DNA from: Agrobacterium larrymoorei
Lineage (GTDB): Bacteria > Pseudomonadota > Alphaproteobacteria > Rhizobiales > Rhizobiaceae
DNA length: 64,000 nucleotides
Direction of reading: 5' to 3'
Assembly: GCF_030819275.1 (NCBI RefSeq)
Contig: NZ_JAUTBL010000002.1
Span: forward strand, 2,482,501 to 2,546,500
The number at the start of each line of letters is the position of its first letter. The first letter of the stretch is position 1. Position numbers and translations under genes: made by a program. Below are positions 1 through 7,065 of this stretch, one piece after another. The notes beneath the pieces were generated by a model. The model had not been told where the DNA came from. It saw only the letters and a program-made list of their open reading frames with translations, and ran no database searches.

Positions 1-1449
1 GCCCATCCCGCCATCATTGCGCATCTGCAAAAGATCGGCGTCAGCGCCGTCGAACTCATGCCGATCACCGCCTGGATTGACGAGCGGCACCTACCGCCGC
101 TCGGCCTCACCAATGGCTGGGGTTACAACCCCGTCGGCTTCATGGCGCTCGACCCACGGCTTTGCCCCGGCGGCATAGCGGAACTGCGTGATACGGTCGC
201 CAAGCTGCACGAGGCAGGCATTGGCACCATCCTCGATCTCGTCTTCAACCATACCGGCGAGAGCGACCGCTTCGGCTCGACGCTGTCGCTGCGCGGGCTC
301 GACAACCTGACCTATTATCGCCATCTGCCGAACGATCCCGGCACGCTGATCAACGACACCGGCACCGGCAACACGCTCGCCTGCGATCACCCACAGGTCC
401 GCCATCTCGTCATCGAAACGCTCCGCCATTTCGTCATCCATGCGGGCATCGACGGCTTCCGCTTCGATCTCGCTCCCGTGCTTGGCCGCACGGCGCAGGG
501 CTTCGATCCGCAAAGCGAAACCTTGCGCCAGATGCACGAGGACCCGCTTCTTGCCGATCGGATACTAATCGCCGAACCCTGGGATATCGGCCCCGGCGGC
601 TACCAACTCGGCAACTTCCCCGCCTCCTTCCTTGAATGGAACGATCGCGCCCGCGACGATATCCGGCGTTATTGGCGAGGCGACGATCACACAATGGGGG
701 CGCTTGCCGATGCGCTGGCCGGTTCCGCCCCGCTCTTTTCGCGCAATGGGCAAATGGAAACCCGCAGCGTTAACTTCATCGCCGCCCATGACGGCTTCAC
801 GCTTTTCGATCTCGTCTCCCACGCCCACAAGCACAACGAGGCGAATGGCGAGGAGAACCGCGACGGCCACAACGACAACCACTCCTGGAACAACGGCGTC
901 GAAGGCCTGACCGACGATGCCTCAGTCAACGCCGCCCGCGTCGCGGACATCAAGGCGCTGCTCGCCACCCTCTTCGTGACGCGCGGCACGGTGATGCTGA
1001 CGGCGGGTGATGAAGGCGGGCGCAGCCAGCGGGGCAACAACAATGCCTATGCCCAGGATAACGCGATCACCTGGGTGGATTGGGCAGCGCTCTCGCCGGA
1101 CCTGATTGATCACACTGCCTTTCTGGCGAAGCTTCGCCAGCGCTTCGCAGCCTTCAGCGAAAGCAGTTTCTTCTCGCCCGACAGCGGCGAGATCGAATGG
1201 CTGTCCCCCTTGGGCGACCCCATGCGCGATGAGGACTGGAACCGCGCCGATGCTACGACCTTCGCCATGGTGCTGAAGACGCTGGACAGAGAGACCGGCA
1301 AGACCGTGCGCCTCGCCACCCTCTTCAACCGCAGCCGCAGCGCCATCCCCTTCACCCTCAAGGGTGACGGCTGGAAGCCGCTCGGCGTTGATTTCGGCGT
1401 GCCCGCCTGGCTGCCGCCCCGCTCCGTCGTCTTCTATCTTGGTGATTGA
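1..1449 (+). CDS. glgX: Glycogen debranching enzyme GlgX, 3' part (start lies left of the window)
   Basis: The frame is open from base 1, so the gene enters from the left; 482 codons are present, against roughly 650-700 for the family. GlgX hydrolyses alpha-1,6 branch linkages of phosphorylase-trimmed glycogen in the cytoplasm. GH13 signatures are visible: GFRFDLA near bases 451-471 (nucleophile Asp), IAEPWD near 568-585 (acid/base Glu), and NFIAAHDGF near 775-800 (transition-state His-Asp). TNGWGYNP near 112-135 is typical of GlgX and isoamylase. The other glg genes would be expected to the left but are not visible. Family call is secure; the N-terminal CBM48 domain cannot be checked. Confidence 0.95.
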   Translation, partial: AHPAIIAHLQKIGVSAVELMPITAWIDERHLPPLGLTNGWGYNPVGFMALDPRLCPGGIAELRDTVAKLHEAGIGTILDLVFNHTGESDRFGSTLSLRGLDNLTYYRHLPNDPGTLINDTGTGNTLACDHPQVRHLVIETLRHFVIHAGIDGFRFDLAPVLGRTAQGFDPQSETLRQMHEDPLLADRILIAEPWDIGPGGYQLGNFPASFLEWNDRARDDIRRYWRGDDHTMGALADALAGSAPLFSRNGQMETRSVNFIAAHDGFTLFDLVSHAHKHNEANGEENRDGHNDNHSWNNGVEGLTDDASVNAARVADIKALLATLFVTRGTVMLTAGDEGGRSQRGNNNAYAQDNAITWVDWAALSPDLIDHTAFLAKLRQRFAAFSESSFFSPDSGEIEWLSPLGDPMRDEDWNRADATTFAMVLKTLDRETGKTVRLATLFNRSRSAIPFTLKGDGWKPLGVDFGVPAWLPPRSVVFYLGD

Positions 1450-1505
1450 TTGCCGCCTCAAGGCCGTCCTATAACGGAATTCGATTTTTAAAAGAAAGAG
1501 TTGCC

Positions 1506-1988
1506 GTGAAAGACGTATCGCTTGCTGAGGTAAAGGGTTTGGTCGGCACGGAAGTGGGCGTGTCGGACTGGATCACCGTCGACCAGGCCATGATCGATGC
1601 CTTTGCACGGGCAACGCTGGATGACCAGTTCATCCACACAGACCCGGAACGCGCCAAGGCCGAAAGCCCGTTCGGCGGCACGATTGCCCATGGCTTCCTG
1701 ACGCTCTCGCTGCTCTCTGCCATGAATTACAGTGCCCTGCCGAATATCCGCGAGCAGACCATGGGCATCAATTACGGCTTCGAGAAAATCACCTTCGTCT
1801 CGCCGGTCAAGAGCGGCGCGCGTGTGCGTGGGCGCTTCACCCTGGCCGAGGCCCGCTTTCGCGGCGGCGCCATGCTGATGATGACCTATGACGTGGCGGT
1901 CGAGATCGAAAACGAAAAGAAGCCTGCACTCACCGCCCGCTGGATCACCATCTCCCAGTTCGACCCGAAGGACAGGCCCGAAGACTGA
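1506..1988 (+). CDS. MaoC-like (R)-specific enoyl hydratase family protein
   Basis: Start chosen at GTG 1506, preceded by a purine-rich site (AAGAAAGAG, about 1491-1500) with good spacing; 160 aa. It is a hot-dog fold protein of the MaoC family, which hydrates (R)-enoyl-CoA esters. The hydratase motif is clear: a D-x-x-F-I-H-T-D-P-x-x-A segment (about residues 37-48, catalytic Asp and His) followed by S-P-F-G-G-T-I-A-H-G. It follows glgX by 56 bases in the same direction, but the functions are not obviously linked. The substrate is unknown; a role in acyl-CoA metabolism is inferred from the family. Confidence 0.9.
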   Translation: MKDVSLAEVKGLVGTEVGVSDWITVDQAMIDAFARATLDDQFIHTDPERAKAESPFGGTIAHGFLTLSLLSAMNYSALPNIREQTMGINYGFEKITFVSPVKSGARVRGRFTLAEARFRGGAMLMMTYDVAVEIENEKKPALTARWITISQFDPKDRPED

Positions 1989-2011
1989 GCAACGCGTTCA
2001 ACGGAGAAGTC

Positions 2012-3049
2012 ATGCCCGAAGCAATCGTTCGAGCGGCGTTCCTGACCCAGGCAGACGCCTTCGACGGCCTGGGCTCACCCTTTACCGCAAGGCTGTGCCG
2101 GCTGCTCTCCGAAAAGCTGGAACCCACCCACGGCGCCGTCGCCCATACCCTCCTCACCTGGCCTGGCCCACCCGGCCCCAGTGACGATTCCGTGCCGCTG
2201 CGTATCGCAGGCGCGCTGCATGCGCTGGTGCTCTCAGAAAGAATAAGCCCGCTCACCGAACTCCCCGACAACGCCCTCTGGCCCGCAGTTCAGCAAGCGT
2301 TCCAGCAGCACGAGGCCTTCATCCTCAAGCGTCTGACATCGCCACCCCAGACCAACGAGGTCCGCCGTTCCGCCGCCCTGCTGCCCGGCCTCTTCATCGT
2401 CGCAGAGCGCACCGGCAAACCGCTGATCCTCTCCGAAGTCGGCGCAAGCGTCGGACTCAATCTCCAACTCGATCGCTATCGCTACCGCCTCGGCGAAACG
2501 GAATGGGGACCGGAAAGCGCCGTTGTCCTCTCTCCCGAATGGCGCGGTACGGCGTCATCGGCCCCGAGCAGTTTCACCGTCCTCGACCGCGCCGGCTGCG
2601 ATCTCAACCCCTTGAACCCTTCGTCGCCCGACGACCGCCTGCGCCAGCTCTCCTATATCTGGGCCGACCAGAAAGACCGGCTTGAGCGGACGCAAAATGC
2701 GCTCAGCATCGCTGCGGAAAACCACTTACAGGTGGAAAAGGCAGACGCCATCGACTGGCTGGCAAAGCGCTTGGCCGAGCCCCGTCAAGGTGCGGCGCAT
2801 GTCATTTTCCACTCCGTCGCCTGGCAATATTTCCCCGACGCCCTCAAACAGAAGGGTGAAGCGCTGATCGCCGAGGCTGGAAAACGCGCAACCCCAGACG
2901 CCCCTCTCGCCCGCTTCCAGATGGAAGGCGACGGCCAACCGCGAGGTGCAGCCCTGACCCTGCAAATCTGGCCCACGGGTGAGAAGCAGGAGATCGGCCG
3001 AGCCGACTTTCACGGGCGCTGGGTGGAATGGCGCGGATGGGTGGGGTAG
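2012..3049 (+). CDS. DUF2332 family protein
   Basis: 345 aa, with a GGAGAAG ribosome site 3-4 bases before ATG 2012; it lies 23 bases after the MaoC gene and is probably cotranscribed. The sequence matches the DUF2332 pattern: an N-terminal helical region (ALLPGLFIVAERTGKP about 128-143), then LSEVGASVGLNLQLDRYRY (about 145-163), and a late FHSVAWQYFP block (about 266-275). The middle has a methyltransferase-like look (glycine-rich loop after a beta strand), but no catalytic residue can be assigned. The function of the family is unknown. Confidence 0.85.
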   Translation: MPEAIVRAAFLTQADAFDGLGSPFTARLCRLLSEKLEPTHGAVAHTLLTWPGPPGPSDDSVPLRIAGALHALVLSERISPLTELPDNALWPAVQQAFQQHEAFILKRLTSPPQTNEVRRSAALLPGLFIVAERTGKPLILSEVGASVGLNLQLDRYRYRLGETEWGPESAVVLSPEWRGTASSAPSSFTVLDRAGCDLNPLNPSSPDDRLRQLSYIWADQKDRLERTQNALSIAAENHLQVEKADAIDWLAKRLAEPRQGAAHVIFHSVAWQYFPDALKQKGEALIAEAGKRATPDAPLARFQMEGDGQPRGAALTLQIWPTGEKQEIGRADFHGRWVEWRGWVG

Positions 3050-3095
3050 CCGTCAGATCACACGCCACCCAAAACCCACGCGTTGATCGGACCAC

Positions 3096-3803
3096 TCAAT
3101 CGAGTTTGCCGTCAACATCCGAATTCACGTGAGCAGACAACACCCTCGGTGCCAGCTGCCGGTCCATCTGCATCGCATCCATGCAGGCGGTCAGCCAATC
3201 CCTGTCCTGAATGAGCGCGACAGCCTTTGCATAAGCGCGGTCGACTGTATCACCATAGGCCCCTCGGGCCTTCTGCCAAGCCGTGACAGGAATCTCGCCC
3301 CATTGCGCGATCATCATCGACAAATCGATGATATCTCTGCTGTAGACGGCTTTGTCCGGCCAGCGATCTGCATTCGCAAGAAGTTTCTCGGCGAACATAT
3401 CGCTTCTGTCGAGCACCGGCACACCGTAGCGCGCGTCCATCTGGCCCGAAAGGTCGATACGACCTTCGCGCACGATCTCCAACTTGATCCGGGCATCCTC
3501 CACCTGCACGAAGGTGCGAATGCCATATTGATCGGCCCGCATCTCTCGCAATGCCAGCACCTGCGCTCCAACTTTAGTCAATCCTGATAATTGCTGCGAC
3601 CACACGGCTTCACGAAGCAGCCTGTAGCCTTCCTGTGATGCGCAGAGAAGGTCGATATCGACACTCTCACGATATTCATCAAGGCTGAGAACGATCGCTG
3701 TGCCGCCGCCGAAGAAACATTCAGCGCGTTCCAGCAGAGCTCCATCAAGGGCATTTAGTACCGTCAGAACGGCGTTGTGATGCGGACGGCGGAAAAGGGT
3801 CAT
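3096..3803 (-). CDS. Nucleotidyltransferase, AbiEii/AbiGii toxin-like family
   Basis: 235 aa. The N-terminal third carries the minimal nucleotidyltransferase signature: FFGGGTAIVLSLDEYRES (about 31-48) followed by V-D-I-D-L-L (about 49-54), supplying the GG(G)T loop and the metal-binding Asp pair. The rest resembles the long helical C-terminal part of AbiEii-like proteins (SDMFAEKLLANADRW about 134-148 and a conserved RDIIDL about 157-162). ATG 3803 follows the stop of a 67-aa gene after only 3 bases, so the two form an operon, as toxin-antitoxin pairs do. Known family members transfer nucleotides to tRNA or other targets; the target here is unknown. Toxicity is inference. Confidence 0.8.
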   Translation of the reverse strand: MTLFRRPHHNAVLTVLNALDGALLERAECFFGGGTAIVLSLDEYRESVDIDLLCASQEGYRLLREAVWSQQLSGLTKVGAQVLALREMRADQYGIRTFVQVEDARIKLEIVREGRIDLSGQMDARYGVPVLDRSDMFAEKLLANADRWPDKAVYSRDIIDLSMMIAQWGEIPVTAWQKARGAYGDTVDRAYAKAVALIQDRDWLTACMDAMQMDRQLAPRVLSAHVNSDVDGKLD

Positions 3804-3806
3804 GCG

Positions 3807-4010
3807 TCAGGATGCTATCAGCAAGGGGCCGTATCGCTCAACCAGATCGTTGATCAGCGCCTGCTCTTCTTTGGTCAGTGTTTCAACGTCTACGAAGCGC
3901 CAGTTGCGCTCGTAGATCGAGAATGCTTCTTCACCCGTCAAACACACATTCGCGTCCCTGTTCCAGCAGAGCATTTGCAATTGCGGATAGTGGCTGACCT
4001 GTATCTGCAT
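3807..4010 (-). CDS. Small protein upstream of the AbiEii-like nucleotidyltransferase (possible antitoxin)
   Basis: 67 aa from ATG 4010, chosen because AGAGGA sits 4 bases upstream. A longer in-frame opening to 4136 reads through a degenerate palindromic repeat and is unlikely to be coding. The protein has no membrane segment. It reads as a short N-terminal strand region (QVSHYPQLQMLCWNRD) followed by E-x-A-F-x-x-Y-E-R-N-W-R and an acidic helix (LTKEEQALINDLVERYG). Its stop lies 3 bases before the nucleotidyltransferase start. The gene order suggests an antitoxin, yet it is much shorter than AbiEi-type antitoxins. No DNA-binding domain is evident. Confidence 0.65.
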   Translation of the reverse strand: MQIQVSHYPQLQMLCWNRDANVCLTGEEAFSIYERNWRFVDVETLTKEEQALINDLVERYGPLLIAS

Positions 4011-4068
4011 TATGTCCTCTATAGAAGACGGGCCCGCCATGCAAATAGCTCCGCCCTCTCCTCTCATC

Positions 4069-4091
4069 ATCCTCAATCTTGACTCGAGGAT
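4069..4091. repeat. Degenerate 23-bp palindromic (REP-like) unit
   Basis: ATCCTCAAT-CTTGA-CTCGAGGAT, a decayed copy of the ATCCTCGGG-N5-CCCGAGGAT palindrome seen elsewhere in this window. It lies just upstream of the 67-aa gene at 3807-4010. Confidence 0.55.
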
Positions 4092-4313
4092 CAATGTCTT
4101 CAGTGGCTTATCGATGGTCGGGTCAAGCCCAACCATCCCGGATAAGGCGCGGCTTCAACCGTTCGCCCTCAAGCCGTATCCTCTATGACGGACATCATAA
4201 GCCATTCTCGCCCTCAGTTCCAGCATAAGCGCCTGATCCTATTTGCTCTTGTATTGTGGGAACTTTCCTCACAGCCCTCGCATTAACGCCGTTATTGTTC
4301 GGGGGAACTCCAT

Positions 4314-5684
4314 ATGGCGCATAACGTCACGCAACCGGATGATGCAGGCGAGCAAAGCACGGAGCTCAAACGCGTCATGGGGCCGGGTCTGCTTCTTCTC
4401 TTCATCGTCGGCGATATTCTCGGGACCGGCATCTATGCACTGACCGGACAGGTCGCCGCCGAAGTCGGCGGGGTCGTCTGGCTGCCCTTTCTCATTGCCT
4501 TTGGTGTGGCGCTGCTCACCGCCTGCAGCTATCTTGAACTGGTAACGAAATATCCGCGCGCTGCAGGAGCTGCGCTCTATACGCACAAGGCCTTCGGCGT
4601 TCACTTCATCACCTTTCTGGTGGCCTTCACCGTCATGTCGTCCGGTGTCACCTCCGCCTCGACGGCTTCCCGCGCCTTCGCCGCCAACTTTGCCACGCTG
4701 ACCGGCTTTGATTTCGGCGGCTTTGGCGTGACCGGCATTGCCATTGCTTTCATCGTGGCGGTCGCGCTGATCAATTTCCGCGGCGTCGGTGAAAGCGTGA
4801 AGATGAATGTGGTACTGACCGTCGTCGAACTGACGGGCCTGCTGCTGATCATCGGCATCGGTTTCTGGGCGATCGGCAATGGTCAGGGCGATGTCTCGCG
4901 CGCCTGGACTTTCGAGCCAGCGGGCGAGCATGGCGTCATCTGGTCGGTGGTGGCCGCAACGACGCTTGCCTTCTTCGCCATGGTCGGCTTCGAGGATTCC
5001 GTCAACATGGCCGAAGAGTGCAAGCAGCCCGCCCGCATCTTCCCGAAAGTGCTGCTCGGCGGCCTCGTCATCACCGGCGTCATCTATATTCTGGTTGCCA
5101 TTTCCGCCATCACCCTCGTCCCCGCCGCCGAACTCGGCGAAGGCGAAACACCTCTGTTGAAAGTGGTGCAGGCGGGCGCTCCCAACTTCCCGATCGGCAT
5201 CTTCGCCGTCGTCACCATGTTCGCGGTCGCCAATTCCGCCCTGATCAACATGATGATGGCAAGCCGCCTGATCTATGGCATGAGCCGCGAAGGCGTGCTT
5301 CCACCAGCGCTCGGCAAAGTCCATTCCGGCCGCCGTACACCCTTTGTGGCGATCATCTTCACCTCGCTGATCGCGGTCGGCCTCATCGCCTTTGCCGGTG
5401 GTGTTCCGGCTCTCGGCGGCACCACGGCCCTCCTGCTGCTTGGCGTCTTCACCATCGTCAATGTCGCGGTGCTGGTGCTGCGCAAGGACAAGGTGGCCCA
5501 CAAGCACTTCCGCACGCCCACCATCCTGCCGGTGCTGGGCGCCATCAGCTGCTTCTTCCTCGTCGGCCCATGGACCGGACGCGATCCGGTGCAATATTCG
5601 ATTGCGGCAGTGCTGCTCCTGATCGGTGTCGTCCTGTGGGCAGCAACGGTAGGCTTCATGCGGGTACAGGCAAAGTCGGCTTAG
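4314..5684 (+). CDS. APC superfamily amino acid permease
   Basis: 456 aa integral membrane protein, about 12 hydrophobic segments, with a GGGGGAA site before ATG 4314. The first segment has the APC signature GDILGTGIYALTGQ (about 31-44), where the unwound G-T-G-I in TM1 binds the substrate amino acid, and a later FFAMVGFEDSVNMAEE (about 223-238) typical of amino-acid/polyamine/organocation permeases of the cationic-amino-acid type. It imports or exchanges amino acids or related amines across the inner membrane; the actual substrate cannot be read. It stands upstream of a LysE-family exporter in the same direction (76-base gap). Confidence 0.88.
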   Translation: MAHNVTQPDDAGEQSTELKRVMGPGLLLLFIVGDILGTGIYALTGQVAAEVGGVVWLPFLIAFGVALLTACSYLELVTKYPRAAGAALYTHKAFGVHFITFLVAFTVMSSGVTSASTASRAFAANFATLTGFDFGGFGVTGIAIAFIVAVALINFRGVGESVKMNVVLTVVELTGLLLIIGIGFWAIGNGQGDVSRAWTFEPAGEHGVIWSVVAATTLAFFAMVGFEDSVNMAEECKQPARIFPKVLLGGLVITGVIYILVAISAITLVPAAELGEGETPLLKVVQAGAPNFPIGIFAVVTMFAVANSALINMMMASRLIYGMSREGVLPPALGKVHSGRRTPFVAIIFTSLIAVGLIAFAGGVPALGGTTALLLLGVFTIVNVAVLVLRKDKVAHKHFRTPTILPVLGAISCFFLVGPWTGRDPVQYSIAAVLLLIGVVLWAATVGFMRVQAKSA

Positions 5685-5760
5685 CGGCACAACAACGCTT
5701 GCTATCTGCGTCGCCCATGATAGATCGGAATTCCGGCCTCATTTTCAAAAGGAAAATACC

Positions 5761-6393
5761 ATGCCGGAATTCCCCACCCTCATGCTCTTTGCCGCCGCAG
5801 CCCTGGTGCTGACGGCAACACCTGGCCCTGATATGCTGCTGATCGCCTCGCGCAGTGTCAGCCAGGGCCGCTCCGCAGGTTTCTTGACCTATGCCGGAAT
5901 AGCCGCCGGGACCTATTGCCACGCGATTGCCGCAGCCTTGGGCCTCTCGAAATTGTTTCTGACCGTGCCGGTCGCCTACGAGATCGTCCGCTGGGCGGGC
6001 TGTACCTATCTGTTTTATCTTGCCGTCAAAACTGTGCGCTCACAGGGCGCGGGCTTTTCGCCCACAACCGGACTGAAACGACTATCTTCAAGACGGATTT
6101 TTCTGGAGGGTCTCGCCACCAACATCCTCAACCCGAAAATGGCGCTCTTCGTTCTGGCGCTCTTCCCGCAATTCATCAATCCGGATGGCAATGCGCTCGT
6201 CTTCCAGATGGTGATCCTCGCCACCATCCTGAACGGCATCGGCTTTCTGGTGAATGGCACCGTGATTCTTCTTGGCAGCAACATCCGCCAGCGGCTTTCC
6301 GGTATCCGCCGCTTTCCCAGACTGCCGCAATATCTGCTGGCAGGGGTTTTTGCCGGGCTCGCCTGCCGTCTGGCGCTGGGATCAAGGCAGTAG
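5761..6393 (+). CDS. LysE/RhtB family amino acid exporter
   Basis: 210 aa with six hydrophobic segments, the normal length for the family. ATG 5761 follows AAAGGAAAA. The diagnostic N-terminal block is present: T-P-G-P-D-M-L-L-I (about 21-29) and a G-x-x-A-G-x-x-T-Y-A-G-I-A-A-G stretch. LysE/RhtB proteins export amino acids or related metabolites by proton antiport. The second half contains EGLATNILNPKMALFVLALF (about 116-135), a conserved family motif. Substrate unknown. It may be cotranscribed with the APC permease upstream. Confidence 0.9.
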   Translation: MPEFPTLMLFAAAALVLTATPGPDMLLIASRSVSQGRSAGFLTYAGIAAGTYCHAIAAALGLSKLFLTVPVAYEIVRWAGCTYLFYLAVKTVRSQGAGFSPTTGLKRLSSRRIFLEGLATNILNPKMALFVLALFPQFINPDGNALVFQMVILATILNGIGFLVNGTVILLGSNIRQRLSGIRRFPRLPQYLLAGVFAGLACRLALGSRQ

Positions 6394-6447
6394 AAAGAAC
6401 GGCACGGAGAGGCGCGTCAGGACGAGGGTCAAAACCCAACCTGCATC

Positions 6448-6470
6448 ATCCTCGGGCTCGACCCGAGGAT
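6448..6470. repeat. 23-bp palindromic (REP-like) unit
   Basis: ATCCTCGGG-CTCGA-CCCGAGGAT: perfect 9-bp arms with a 5-base loop, in the gap between the convergent LysE-family gene and soxG. As RNA it would form a stable hairpin and may help separate the two convergent transcripts. Confidence 0.8.
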
Positions 6471-6516
6471 CCATCTTTTCAACGGCTTAGGGCGCCTGAA
6501 TGACTCAGCACACGCC

Positions 6517-7065
6517 TCAAGCGTCCCGCGAACCCTCGTCCAGCAGCCCGAACACATAGTCCGCAAAGGAGCGCCAGCACTCCACGCGGAACGTGTCATC
6601 CGCCACGCGCAGCAGCACCACTTCCGCCTTGCCGAACACCGTGCGGGTGCAGGCACCCACCGGGAAAGACGCAAGCGACAGGTCCTGCGGGCAGCCGGCA
6701 TTGATCGTCGTTTCGGCGCCGGGGCCGGAGACGATGATGGCGAGGTTGCGATGGGAGACATCGGTTGCGGAAAACAGGCCGGTGGTGCCGGAAAGGGCTG
6801 CCATCAGGTCGGCTTCGCCCTGGTCGATGACCAGCCACTCATCCGGGCCGATCCACAGCGCCGAGCGCAGTCCCGAGGTCGCAGAGGTTTTCGGGCGTGT
6901 CGGCAGGGCAAGTTCGAGCGCCTGGGACACGGCTTCGATCGCCTCTAGCCGCGCGCGCAGCACCAGCCGGTAGGCCGGTGTCGCAGGCTTGATGGAGGCT
7001 CCGGCGGAACCGCCATGGACGCCATCGAGAACGAATGTACGCTTTGCTGTTGCCAAATCAGCCAT
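6517..7065 (-). CDS. soxG: Sarcosine oxidase subunit gamma
   Basis: 182 aa, the small subunit of the heterotetrameric sarcosine oxidase. The conserved blocks G-P-D-E-W-L-V-I (about 73-80) and S-H-R-N-L-A-I-I-V-S-G-P-G-A (about 103-116) are characteristic of SoxG, which resembles the GcvT folate-binding fold. It is the last gene of the leftward soxBDAG operon, and its start overlaps the end of soxA by 8 bases. The enzyme demethylates sarcosine to glycine with tetrahydrofolate as methyl acceptor, linking choline/betaine breakdown to C1 metabolism. Confidence 0.93.
   Translation of the reverse strand: MADLATAKRTFVLDGVHGGSAGASIKPATPAYRLVLRARLEAIEAVSQALELALPTRPKTSATSGLRSALWIGPDEWLVIDQGEADLMAALSGTTGLFSATDVSHRNLAIIVSGPGAETTINAGCPQDLSLASFPVGACTRTVFGKAEVVLLRVADDTFRVECWRSFADYVFGLLDEGSRDA

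Noticed and set aside
4011..4136. N-terminal extension of the 67-aa gene
   Set aside because: It reads through a degenerate 23-bp palindrome, and the better ribosome site is at ATG 4010.
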